DNA of 64,000 nt from NCBI RefSeq assembly GCF_000417875.1, contig NW_006920877.1, positions 350,825-414,824 of the forward strand, given 5' to 3'. The DNA comes from Pseudozyma flocculosa PF-1 (taxonomy: Eukaryota > Basidiomycota > Ustilaginomycetes > Ustilaginales > Ustilaginaceae). A program made the position numbers and the translations under genes. The notes below the pieces were generated by a model. It saw only the letters and a list, made by a program, of their open reading frames with translations, ran no database searches and was not told the origin of the DNA. This document shows, piece after piece, positions 43,338-53,412 of this stretch (the first letter of the stretch is position 1; every line of letters begins with the position of its first letter).

Positions 43338-44128
43338 GTCGAAGGCGAGCCGAGGAGGGTGACGTGCGCGGTGTGCGCCTCGTAGCGGGGAGCGGGGAGC
43401 GGTTTGGAGAAGGTGGTTGGTAGCGATGGATGGTGTGGAAAGAAGAGAGAGAGAGAGGGCGGCTCTGCAGGGAGTTAGCGGCTCTATGTCGCCGCCCCTT
43501 CAGCCGCGCCTCATCCCTCCGCTATTCGCCAAGCTGCGACCGGCGTGACTGCTGAGCAGCTGGGCAGACTAGGCGCAGAACGGTGGGGCGGATGTGATCC
43601 GTCGAAAGACGGAGCCGTGAGAGGGTAGGCAGACAGGCAGAGGTAAAGTGCGTGGCTGGGAACAAGCAAGCTGGCAGGCCGGACGAGCAGATAGGGAGCC
43701 CAGGTCCACGTCCTCAGGCAGGAAGGAGGCTCGGCTTCTTCCGAAAAGGGTCCGTGCTCTTGCAGGCCGCGCCTTTTTGGCCGGAGAGGCAGGCAGGCAG
43801 GTTGGGCAGCTTTGCCTGGCCTGGCCTGCCTGATCTGCTTCACAAGGCCTGGCAGACCACTACCTGCGCCGCGCCGCGCCGCGCCGCATCGGCTCCAGCC
43901 CTTCATTACAGAGGCGGGCGAGTAGTGCAACACGAGGAGATCACACGACACTGCCCGCACCAGCACGTGCTGACGACCGGGCAGACGGGCAGACGGGCAG
44001 ACGGGCAGAGGGGCACGCACACACTCTCACAGCCTCGGCACAGTTATCCATGGCTAGCAGTCCTGCACCTTCTTCGTATGCTGATCATCTAACGACGGCG
44101 GCGGCGATCGGGGCCCCTGGCTTGTTGC
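43338..44128. other. Interval between the Stc1-like gene and the AlaRS 3' end
   Basis: The interval must contain the promoter of the minus-strand Stc1-like gene and the 3' UTR of AlaRS. It holds GCAGGCAGGCAGG and TGCCTGGCCTGGCCTGCCTG words (about 43790-43832), GCCGC repeats (43868-43890) and an 8 bp tandem repeat (43979-44010). No gene is seen. Confidence 0.5.
43979..44010. repeat. Four tandem copies of the 8-mer GGGCAGAC
   Basis: Three perfect units and one with a final G lie end to end. They are in the 3' flank of AlaRS. Confidence 0.85.
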
Positions 44129-47100
44129 TCAGTTGGCCATCGGGACGGGGCTCTCAAAGCACCGCTGCTGGTAGAAGCGCTCCGCGGCGACGAGGGCATC
44201 GTCGAGGGCCGGCCCGCCCATCTCGCCGACGCCCTGGGCCCCGTCGTCGCGTCCACCGCCCTTGCCGCCGATGCTCTTCGAGACGACGTCGGCCCACTCC
44301 TTGGCGTTGAGGCCCTTGTCGAGGTCGTGCTTGGGCACAAAGTTGGCGTGGACCACCTTGGCCTTGGGCGCCATGCCGTCGGCGACCGTCTCGCCGGGGA
44401 CGCGCTCCTCGGTGAAGAGGTAGGCGGCCTTGCCGAGCTTCTTGGCGCTCTGGATGCCCGACTGGATGGCCTTCATGTTGGCGCCGACGTCGAAGCGGCG
44501 CACAATGTAGGTGGCGTTGGGGTTCTCCTTGAAGTGGGCGGCGATGGCGTCCGAGACGACCTTGACGTCGGCCTTGTCCTTGGCTTTGAGCTCGGTGTCG
44601 AGCGCCTTGCGGATCTTGGCAAAGCTCTCGTTGAGCGCGGCCTTGCGGATGACCGAGATGTCGAGCTGGCCCAGCTGCGTGCCGTAGGCCTTGAGCGCGG
44701 CGTCCTTGGCCGAGCGGTCGGCGATCTTGGCAATCTCGTCGAGCTTGGCGGCCGCGTCGTCGGCCGTCCTGGTGACGGCGGCGGCGCCGTCGCCCGTGAC
44801 GGCGATGATGCGGCGGATGCCCTTGGCGATGCCTGACTCCTCGGTAATGACAAAGTCGCGAATCTCGCCCGTCTTGGCGACGTGGGTGCCGCCGCAGAAC
44901 TCGACCGACGTCGAGCGCCACTTGGGGTTCTCAATGTCCTTTGCAATCTCGTCGATGTCGTACTCGAGCGTCACGACGCGGACCGGGTTGGGGTACGTCT
45001 CGCCAAAGACGGCGCGCAGGCCGGGGATCTTTTGCGCCTGCTCGAGCTGCATCTCCTTGCTGAAGACGGCCACGTCCCGCTTGACCCAGTCGAGCGAGAT
45101 GTCCTCGATCTTTTTGAGCTCCGGCACCGAGACGCCCTGCTTGTGCGAAAAGTCGAAGCGGAGCTTGCTCGGCGCGACGAGCGAGCCCTTCTGGTCGATG
45201 TGATCGCCGAGCACCTCGCGCAGGCCGAAGTTGAGAATGTGGGTGCCCGTGTGGTTGTTGCGGATCGACGCGCGGCGCAGCTCGTCGAAGCTGGCCACGA
45301 CCTCGTCGTCGAGCTTGAGCTCGCCGTACTTGAGGTAGCCAATGTGGAGCACGTAGCCGCTCGACACCTGTGCATCCTCGACGACAAACTCGGCCTTGCC
45401 GTCGATGACCAGGCTGCCCGTGTCGGCCTGCTGGCCGCCGCTCTCGGCGTAGAAGTTGGTGCGGTCGAGGAGGATGCCGAAGCTCCTGTCGCTGGCGCCG
45501 AGCTTGGACGTGGCGTCGACAAATTTGTGGTCCTGGTAGATGGCCTTGACCTTGGCCTGGACCGAGCCGACGCCGTACTTGAACTCGTCGAGCGTCTTGG
45601 GCACGCTGTCGTCCTTTTCCAGGTGACCGAGGTCGTGGACGTCGAACTTGACGGCGTCCGCCTCGCCCTTCTTGCCGCCGGCCTTGCTGAGCTCCTTGCT
45701 CTCGGCCTGCGCCTTTTCAAACTCCTGGGTGTTGACGCCGAGCCCCTGCTCCTCGGCCATGATGAGCGTCAGGTCGACGGGGAAGCCGAACGTGTCGTAC
45801 AGACGCCAGACGTCGCTGCCGCTCAGCTCCTTTTTGCCCTCGGCCTTGGCCTTGGCAGCGTACTCCTCAAACAGCTTCTCGCCGCGGTCGAGCGTCTTGG
45901 CGAACGACACCTCCTCCTCGTCCAGGATCGCCTTGACGTCGTCGATCTTCTTGGTGATCTCGGGGAAAAAGTGGCCCATCTGGTCGACGAGCGTGGGGAC
46001 GAGCTGCGAAAAGAACGAGCCGATGGGCACCTGGAAGTACTTGCGGACGTAGCGGGTGCCGCGGCGGAGGATGCGGCGGAGGACGTAGCCGCGGCCGTCG
46101 CGGTCGGGCACGCCGCCGTCGCTGATGGCAAACGTCAAGGTGCGGACGTGGTCGGCCACGACGCGGTACGCCGTGTCGATGCCGTCGACGTCGTCGGCGC
46201 CCAGCTTGCCGGCGTAGGGCCTCGCGCCCGTCAGCTCGCGGATCTTGTCAAACAGCGGCGTAAAGACGTCGGTGTCGTAGTTGGACGGCTTATCCTGGAG
46301 GACTGAGACGAGGCGCTCGAAGCCCATGCCCGTGTCGATGTGCTTGGCGGGCAGCGGCCGCAGCGAGCCGTCCTCCTCGCGGTTGAACTGCATAAAGACA
46401 TTGTTCCACACCTCGAGCACGTTGGGATCGTCCTTGTTGACCAGGTGGGCGGCGTTGCGGCCGCCGATGCGGTCGTAGTGGATCTCACTGCACGGGCCGC
46501 ACGGGCCGGTGGCGCCCATCTCCCAGAAGTTGTCCTTTGCGTCGCCAGTGAGGAGGTGGTCGTCGGCGACACCGACGGCCTTCCAAAAGTCCCTCGCCTC
46601 GGTGTCGGGCTCGAGCCCTTGCTTGGCGTCGCCCTCAAAGTAGGTGACGTAGAGGCGGTCGGCGGGCAGGCCGTAGACCTTTGTCAGCAGCTCCCACGCC
46701 ATGGCGATGGCGTCCTTTTTGAAGTAGTCGCCAAAAGACCAGTTCCCCAGCATCTCGAAGAACGTGTGGTGGTAGGTGTCCTTGCCGACGTCGTCGAGGT
46801 CGTTGTGCTTGCCGCCGGCGCGGATGCACTTTTGCGAGTTGACGGCGCGCTTCATGGAGCCGAATGCGGACGAGGGATCAGCGATGCCGAGGAAGATGGG
46901 CTTGTACTGGTTCATTCCGGCGTTGGCGAAGAGGAGCGTGGGATCGTCGTACGGGATGGTGGACGAAGAGGGCACAAAGGTGTGGCCGCGCTCCTGGAAG
47001 TAGCTGGTGAAGGTGGAGCGCACCTTGTCGGCGGGCCAGTCGCCAAACTGCGACTTGGTCGATGGCGCCGAGGTGGCGGTGGCGGTGGCAGCGGCGTCGG

Positions 47101-47302
47101 TCATGATGGAACTGCACAGGAGGGGTGACGAGAAGAGGTGGCGATGCGATGGGACGATGGACGAGGTGGCGGCGAGGCGGTCCTGTGCGATCCGGGTGAC
47201 CGAGGTGCGTGTGCAGAGGCTGCGGGCGAGGTGCGAGGCGACGGGCGGGAAAGGAGTGGCGATGAGGGAGCTGAGGCGAGCGAGCGGTCTCGCCGATAGC
47301 AT
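44129..47302 (-). CDS. ALA1: Alanyl-tRNA synthetase, probably dual cytosolic/mitochondrial
   Basis: Single exon on the minus strand. ATG at 47104 gives the 991 aa cytosolic form; an upstream in-frame ATG at 47302 gives a 1057 aa form. The added 66 residues ([17 protein letters not shown], then [11 protein letters not shown]) are Arg/Ser-rich and lack acidic residues near the start, typical of a mitochondrial presequence. Class II catalytic motifs are clear: [35 protein letters not shown] and [12 protein letters not shown], then [19 protein letters not shown]. The editing domain carries [18 protein letters not shown] and [16 protein letters not shown] (zinc ligands H-x3-H and C-x3-H). A C-Ala domain ends the protein. 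Fungi usually have one AlaRS gene that supplies both compartments by alternative starts. The gene is divergent from isoleucyl-tRNA synthetase. Confidence 0.95.
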   Translation of the reverse strand: MLSARPLARLSSLIATPFPPVASHLARSLCTRTSVTRIAQDRLAATSSIVPSHRHLFSSPLLCSSIMTDAAATATATSAPSTKSQFGDWPADKVRSTFTSYFQERGHTFVPSSSTIPYDDPTLLFANAGMNQYKPIFLGIADPSSAFGSMKRAVNSQKCIRAGGKHNDLDDVGKDTYHHTFFEMLGNWSFGDYFKKDAIAMAWELLTKVYGLPADRLYVTYFEGDAKQGLEPDTEARDFWKAVGVADDHLLTGDAKDNFWEMGATGPCGPCSEIHYDRIGGRNAAHLVNKDDPNVLEVWNNVFMQFNREEDGSLRPLPAKHIDTGMGFERLVSVLQDKPSNYDTDVFTPLFDKIRELTGARPYAGKLGADDVDGIDTAYRVVADHVRTLTFAISDGGVPDRDGRGYVLRRILRRGTRYVRKYFQVPIGSFFSQLVPTLVDQMGHFFPEITKKIDDVKAILDEEEVSFAKTLDRGEKLFEEYAAKAKAEGKKELSGSDVWRLYDTFGFPVDLTLIMAEEQGLGVNTQEFEKAQAESKELSKAGGKKGEADAVKFDVHDLGHLEKDDSVPKTLDEFKYGVGSVQAKVKAIYQDHKFVDATSKLGASDRSFGILLDRTNFYAESGGQQADTGSLVIDGKAEFVVEDAQVSSGYVLHIGYLKYGELKLDDEVVASFDELRRASIRNNHTGTHILNFGLREVLGDHIDQKGSLVAPSKLRFDFSHKQGVSVPELKKIEDISLDWVKRDVAVFSKEMQLEQAQKIPGLRAVFGETYPNPVRVVTLEYDIDEIAKDIENPKWRSTSVEFCGGTHVAKTGEIRDFVITEESGIAKGIRRIIAVTGDGAAAVTRTADDAAAKLDEIAKIADRSAKDAALKAYGTQLGQLDISVIRKAALNESFAKIRKALDTELKAKDKADVKVVSDAIAAHFKENPNATYIVRRFDVGANMKAIQSGIQSAKKLGKAAYLFTEERVPGETVADGMAPKAKVVHANFVPKHDLDKGLNAKEWADVVSKSIGGKGGGRDDGAQGVGEMGGPALDDALVAAERFYQQRCFESPVPMAN

Positions 47303-47592
47303 CCAAGCTCGAGCTGAAGGGTCGAGGGCTACGGGTGCGAGTGACAGAGAGAGAGAGAGCCAGGGGATGACCTGTAGGTGGTGGTGGTGGTGGTGGTTGG
47401 TCGGACTGGGTCCGGGAGCAGGCGAGCGAGGGCTCAAGGAAAAAGCAAGGCAAGGGCAAGCCAAAGCCAACCAGGCTGGCCCGGGACCGCTGCAAAGAAG
47501 AAAGCAAGGCGGGCCAAGGCCCACGAGGTCTGGCTCGCACGAGTGGGGGCCGGCAGCAGCCCAGACGAGTCAGAAGAAGCCGGCAGGCAGGC

Positions 47593-47663
<71 letters not shown>

Positions 47664-48170
47664 CCGCATGCCGCCCCGCTCGCCCGCCCGCTCGCTCCAA
47701 AGCCTGGCCTGGCCCCGCCTGCGTCGAAGAAAAGAAAAAAGCGGCGGCAGCGGCGAGGCAGCCCAGCCCAGCAGGCCAGCCTCGCCCAGGCCCACCGCCC
47801 AACCAACCAACACCCGCAGCAAGCCCGTATCCGGACAGAGACTGCGCAGGCCCAACCTTAACCCCGTCTTCCACCACCACCACCACCACCACCACCGCCA
47901 CCGCCGCCCGACCTTCTTAGAGTAGAGCGACTCTGCGACGGCGTTCACACCTTCACGCACCGAGTCACCAGCCAGGCTCTCATTTGCCCGCCTGCTCGAT
48001 CGAAGCCGACAGCTCCTCTCTCAAGAGAAGACCGGCGAGCTTGTCTGTTTTTTGACAACGACGACGACGACGACGACGACGCCTACCACCACCACCGCCC
48101 TTCGCCGCCAATAGATCGGCAGCATCCCCACACGCAACCTCTCCCTAATCTGCATCGCCCACCGCCCACC
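47303..48170. promoter_or_regulatory. Divergent promoter of the AlaRS and IleRS genes
   Basis: About 870 bp separate the outermost start codons. From the AlaRS side the interval has a GA tract (47346-47360), a GGT run (47379-47398), GCAAGG/CAAGCC and GCTGGCCC words, a (CAGG)17 array (47596-47663), GCCTGGCCTGGCC (47701-47714), a CAC run (47872-47895) and a CGA run (48058-48080). The layout is strongly repetitive but contains no open frame of protein character. It must drive both synthetases. Confidence 0.6.
47596..47663. repeat. (CAGG)17 tetranucleotide array
   Basis: Seventeen perfect CAGG units, the longest simple repeat in the window, lie in the middle of the AlaRS-IleRS divergent promoter. 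Confidence 0.95.
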
Positions 48171-49878
48171 ATGGCGGCCGCCAGCTTCCCCGAGCACGAC
48201 CCGACGGCGGCGTTCCAGTTTGCCAAGGAGGAGGAAAAGGTCATCGCCTACTGGAGGGCCATCGACGCCTTCAAGACGTCGCTCAAGCAGAGCGAAGGCA
48301 GGAAGCCCTTCAGCTTCTACGACGGTCCCCCCTTTGCCACCGGCCTCCCCCACTACGGCCACCTGCTCGCCGGAACCGTCAAGGACATCGTCACCCGCCA
48401 CGCCCACTCGACCGGCCACTATGTCGACCGCCGCTTCGGCTGGGACTGCCACGGCCTCCCCGTCGAGCACGAGATCGACAAAAACCTCGGAATCAAGGGC
48501 AAGGAGGACGTCATGGCCATGGGCATCGACAAGTACAACGCCGAGTGCCGCGCCATTGTGATGCGCTACCAGGGCGAGTGGAGGTCCACCGTCGAGCGCA
48601 TGGGCCGCTGGATCGACTTTGACAACGGCTACAAGACCATGGACATCAACTACATGGAGTCGGTGTGGTGGGTGTTCAAGACGCTCTTTGAGAAGAACCA
48701 CGTCTACAAGGGCCTCCGCGTCATGCCCTACTCGACCGCCTGCACCACGCCGCTGTCCAACTTCGAGGCCGGCCTCGACTACCGCGAGGTACAGGACCCG
48801 GCCGTCGTCGTCAGCTTCCCGCTCGTCTCCGACCCCAAGACGGCGCTGCTGGCGTGGACCACGACGCCCTGGACGCTACCCTCCAACCTCGGCCTCTGCG
48901 TCCACCCGGACTTCAACTACATCAAGATCCACGACGACGAGCGCGACACCAACTTCATCATCCACGAGAACCTCCTCGGCACCCTCTACAAGGATCCCAA
49001 GAAGGCCAAGTTCCAGAAGCTCGAGACGTACAAGGGCAAGGACCTCGTCGGGCTCAAGTTCGAGCCCATCTTCCCCTACTTTGTCGAGCGCTTCAAGGAC
49101 CGCGCCTACCGCGTCGTCGCCGACACCTACGTCACCTCGGACGCCGGTACCGGCATCGTCCACCAGGCGCCTGCGTTTGGTGACGACGACCACCGCGTCG
49201 CCATCGCCAACGGCATCATTGAGCGCGACGAGTCGCCGCCGAGCCCCGTCGACGGCAGCGGCCGCTACACGAGCGAGGTGCCCGACTACCAGGGCGTCCA
49301 CGTCAAGGAGGCAGACAAGGCCATCCAGAAGGACCTCAAGGCGCGCGGCAGGCTCATTGTCCAGGCCACGCTCAGCCATCAGTACCCCTACTGCTGGCGT
49401 TCGGGCACGCCCCTCATCTACAAGGCCATCCCCTCGTGGTTCGTCCGCGTCGAGCCCGCCGTCGAGAAGCTGGTCAAGAACAGCGCCGCCACGCGCTGGG
49501 TGCCCACCCACGTCGGCGAGTCGCGCTTCGGCAGCTGGATCGCCAACGCGCGCGACTGGAACATCAGCCGCAACCGCTACTGGGGCACGCCCATCCCGCT
49601 GTGGGTCAGCGACGACTTTGAGGAGATTGTCTGCGTCGGCTCCGTCGAGGAGCTCGAGCGCCTCTCGGGCGTCACGGGCATCAACGACCTGCACAAGGAC
49701 AAGATCGACCACATCACCATCCCGTCGCAGAGGGGCAAGGGCCAGCTGAAGCGCGTCGAGGAGGTGTTTGACTGCTGGTTCGAGAGCGGCAGCATGCCCT
49801 ACGCCCAGGCCCACTACCCGTTCGAGAACAAGGACAAGTTTGAAAAGAGCTTCCCGGCCGACTTTATCTCCGAGGGCC

Positions 49879-49909
<31 letters not shown>

Positions 49910-51419
49910 CCTGATCCTCGCCACGCTCCTCTTTGACACGGCGCCGTGGAAAAATGTCATCGTCAGCGGCCTGGTGCTGGCGGCCGACGGCAAAAAGATG
50001 AGCAAGTCGCTGCGCAACTACCCGGACCCCAACCTGCTCATCGACCAGTTTGGCGCCGACGCCATCCGCCTGTACCTGATCAACTCGCCCGTCGTGCGCT
50101 CCGAGAACCTGCGCTTCAAGGAGGAGGGCGTCAAGGAGGTGCTGTCGTCGGCCTTCCTGCCGTGGCTCAACTCGTTCCGCTTCTTCCTGGGCCAGGTGAC
50201 GCTGCTCAAAAAGGTGCACGGCCGCGACTTTGTCTACGACCCCAAGGCGCCCGTCTCGGCCAACGTCATGGACCGCTGGGTGCTGGCGCGCTGCCAGAGC
50301 CTGATCCGCCTGGTCAAGGACGAGATGGCCGCCTACCGACTGTACACGGTGGTGCCGCGCCTGCTCGACCTCATCGACGAGCTGACCAACTGGTACATCC
50401 GCTTCAACCGCCGCCGCCTCAAGGGCGAGAACGGGCCCGAGGACGCCGTCACCGCGCTCAACTCGCTCTTCGAGGCGCTCTTCACCCTGTGCCGCACCAT
50501 GTCGTCGTTCACGCCCTTCCTCACCGAGAACATCTACCAGGGCCTGCGTCCCTTCCTGCCGGCGCAGGCGGCCGACGACGGCGACGACTACCGCTCCATC
50601 CACTTCCTCTCGTTCCCCGCCGTCAAGGAGGAGTACTTTGACCCCGTCATCCAGCGCCAGTTCAAGGCGCTGCAGAGCGTCATTGACCTGGGCCGCGTGA
50701 TCCGGGTCAACATGAACCTGCCCGTCCGCGTGCCGCTCAAGGAGCTCGTCGTCTTCCACACCGACGCCGAGTACCTGGCCGATGTCGACTCGCTGGCCGA
50801 CTACGTCAAGGAGGAGCTCAACGTGCGCGACCTGGTGCTGTCGAGCGACGAGAAAAAGTGCGGCGTGCGCTTCCGCGTCATGGCCGACTGGCCGACGCTG
50901 GGCCGCAAGCTGCGCAAGGACGTGGGCAAGGTGCGCAAGGGCCTCGACGCGGTCACGTCCGACGACGCCAAGGCCTACATGGACACGGGCAAGATCAGCG
51001 TGGCGGGCGTCGAGCTCGTCGAGGGCGACCTGCGCGTCATCCGCTACGTCGAGACGGGCGAGATCGAGGGCAGCTTCGAGAGCAACACCGACGGCAACGT
51101 CGTCGTGCTCCTCGACGTCGAGGTGCGGCCCGAGCTCCAGGCCGAGGGCACGGCGCGCGAGGTCATCAACCGCATCCAGCGCCTGCGGAAAAAGGCGGGC
51201 CTGGTGGCCACCGACGAGGTCGACGCCTTCTACTCGTTTGAGCACGGGCTCGGCGAGGCGCTGGCCGAGTGCATCGAGTCGCAGGCCGACACGTTTGTCA
51301 AGACGCTCAGGAGACGGCCCATGCCCCTGTCGCAGAGGAAGGCCGACGCCAAGGTCATTGCCGAAGAGGAGCAGGAGGTCGGCGACGACAAGTTCATGCT
51401 CTGCCTCGCATGGGCGTAG
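48171..51419 (+). CDS. ILS1: Cytosolic isoleucyl-tRNA synthetase
   Basis: Single exon, 1082 aa, the usual eukaryotic cytosolic length. Class I signatures: HYGH (residues 61-64, within GPPFATGLPHYGHLLAGTVK) and KMSKS (609-613, within AADGKKMSKSLRNYPDP). Also present are RRFGWDCHGLPVEHEIDK, the editing (CP1) domain with LAWTTTPWTLPSNLGLCVHP and AFGDDDHRVA, the SRNRYWGTPIPLW block, and FESGSMPYAQAHYPF. The anticodon-binding domain includes DRWVLARCQSLIRLVKDEM and NWYIRFNRRRLKGE. No mitochondrial presequence is visible, so a second mitochondrial IleRS is expected elsewhere. The ATG at 48171 has a strong CACCATGG context. It charges tRNA-Ile in the cytosol and is transcribed divergently from AlaRS. 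Confidence 0.96.
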
Positions 51420-51777
51420 GCGCACGCCACGCGGCCCTCTGCCGATCTACGCCACAGCGTGCTCGGACCGGGAGAAGACGCGGGGAGGAAAGAAGCAAGC
51501 CGCGTATCGTAGACGGGGAGGGTGCGATCCCCGCGCCCCTCCCCCGTTCCGTACAGAGTGAATCGCATACGTTGAGAGTGCTTGATCAGGCAGCGGTCGT
51601 CTGGGAATGTCAGGCGGGGTGCGGGCCCGCGCAGCGAGCGGCCGAAGCCTCGCATGGGGATGATGGTACAGTTGCAGCGAAGAGAGTCGGGTCGGAGGTG
51701 GTGGTGGTAGTACAAGGTCTGGATGAATGGCAACAGGGGGAGGGAGAGAGGCAGACCGGTAGAGGACCCGGGGCGGA
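51420..51777. other. Convergent 3' interval between IleRS and Snu23
   Basis: This short region between two stop codons carries both 3' UTRs. No gene or RNA element was recognised. Confidence 0.45.
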
Positions 51778-52682
51778 TCACCTCTTGGTGCTGCCGAAGC
51801 CCGCAAAGCCCATGGCGGCCATCATGTCGGCGTCATCTGGGATCCCGGTGGCCGCGGCCGTCGCTTTCGTGGCTGCTGCTGCTGTTCCTGCTGCTGCTGC
51901 CGCATTCTTGCCGGCGGCGACGCCCTTCTTCTTCTGGCGGGCCTCTCTTCTCTTCTGTCTCCGCTCTTCCTTTTCCTTTTCCTCTTGCTCGGCGATGGCG
52001 CGGATGCGGGCGTCAAAGTCGTAGGTGGTGACGACGGAGCGCCGCGTGCCATCCGGTGCGAGCTGCTTGCGTAGCGCATCGAGCTTGGCGCGCACCTGCT
52101 CGACCGTCGAGCGTGTCACCTGCGTCGTCTGGCCAAGCCGCATAAGGTCTGTCGAGGGTGGGCGGGGGGAAAAGGAGAGGACAGATTGGCGGTACAACAT
52201 CGTCCAGGTCAGCTGTGCTCGTTCGTCTTCATGTAGCAGCCTGCAGCTACCCGATCCCGGCACCACTCACGCAGACGCCCGTTGATGTGATCGAGGTAGG
52301 CCACGTTGTCCTTGCAAGTCTTGTTGCACACATCGCAGTGAAATCCGGGCCCCCTGCTGCCTCCGCCCACTCCGTCGCCTGCGCCGCCCATGTCGACCAT
52401 CATCGTCTTTCCGACATTCTTGTCGAGGTCGAGCGGCGCCTTGCGGGCCTGGAGCGCCTGGGTGGGTTTGGCCAGCACTTCTCTCCTCCGGCGCAGCGGC
52501 GCGAGGCCCTTTTGGAGGCGCGCCTCGTTCTCGGCGGCCGCCTCTCGGTCGACCCGATCGCGTTCGCGCGCCCTTGCCGTGAACTCTTCCACGTCCCAGG
52601 TGCGGCGCGAGGGACCGACGCCCGGTGCGCCTGGGTTCTTGGACGACGACGACGACGACGAGGCCGCGTTGTTTGAGGCCAT
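51778..52682 (-). CDS. SNU23: U4/U6.U5 tri-snRNP protein Snu23/ZMAT2
   Basis: Two exons on the minus strand, 52682-52271 and 52148-51778, joined in phase, 260 aa. After a Ser-rich start, RRTWDVEEFTARARERD is the family's N-terminal motif. The U1-C/matrin-type C2H2 zinc finger reads FHCDVCNKTCKDNVAYLDH and is completed across the splice as INGRLHLMRLGQTTQVTRST, giving C-x2-C and H-x5-H ligands. This is followed by VEQVRAKLDALRKQL and YDFDARI, as in Snu23 and human ZMAT2. A charged helix (EQEEKEKEERRQKRREARQKKK, written here only in part) and a C-terminal DADMMAAMGFAGFGSTKR tail follow; GFGSTK-type endings are typical. It acts in the spliceosome B complex near the 5' splice site. It is head-to-head with the Nup98-Nup96 gene across 730 bp. 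Confidence 0.93.
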
Positions 52683-53412
52683 GATGGGCGGATGGGGTTG
52701 AGGGCGAGCACAACGGTGCAGACAGCAAGGGGAGGTCGCGGTGGTGGTCGAGTGGCAGGCAGCCCCGTCCAAGAAGGCAGGTGGAGGGTACTGTAGGCAG
52801 GGGGTGGCCTGAGCTGGCTGGTTGGTTGGTTGGGTCCCATCCAACTTGGATCTGAAATCGGGCCCGCGCCAAACACACGGCCAAAAGAGAGAAGCCCCAC
52901 CGCCCACAGCTGAGCCCCCCCTGCTGCTGGCCTGCCACACAGGCTTGCGGGTGATCGCCCAGCAGCGCGTGCGGCTGGACGAGCGCAGGACAGCCAGCAG
53001 CCAACAGCCGACGCCCCCTCATTTTTTCCCGCATCCAACCAGCCGACCAACGCCCACTTCTCGCTCTCCGCCCCTTCGCATCCCTCGTCCATCTCCGCAT
53101 TCACCGTGCCCCTCCCCTACTCGACCACCTCACCCATCCACGCACAGCCTGAACTTCCGACTGCGTCTGCGTTTCGGCGCGCTCGATCTCGTCGGCGGCC
53201 CTCCCGACTCACTTTGGATCTCGACACGGCGCGGCGCCCGTCGCTCTTCCCACTAGTCGTCTCTCAACGGCGACGACAAGGACGGGATCCAGCGACACAT
53301 CGACGTCCAGCTCATCGCAGTCTAGCGCACCTTCCTCTCGTTCCTTCGCTTGCAAAACCACCAGCAGCTTCGTTCTAGGGCCGCTTTTTGGCGCATCGAG
53401 CTTGCCTCCACC
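52683..53412. promoter_or_regulatory. Divergent promoter of Snu23 and the Nup98-Nup96 gene
   Basis: The 730 bp between start codons contain GTGGCAGGCAGCCCCG (52751), GGTGGCCTGAGCTGGCTGGTTGG (about 52804; repeated GGTT) and GCTGGCCTGCCACACAGGC (about 52926) words. They are followed on the Nup side by a pyrimidine-rich leader (53020-53150). No gene is supported inside. Confidence 0.5.

Noticed and set aside
44882..46306. A 474-codon open frame antisense to AlaRS
   Set aside because: It lies wholly within AlaRS codons and has the usual Leu/Val/Asp/Glu antisense composition.
48876..51425. An 849-codon open frame antisense to IleRS
   Set aside because: It is the mirror of a strongly biased GC-rich coding sequence. 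The sense strand encodes a complete, motif-rich IleRS, and the antisense product is Leu/Val/Asp-rich without domains.
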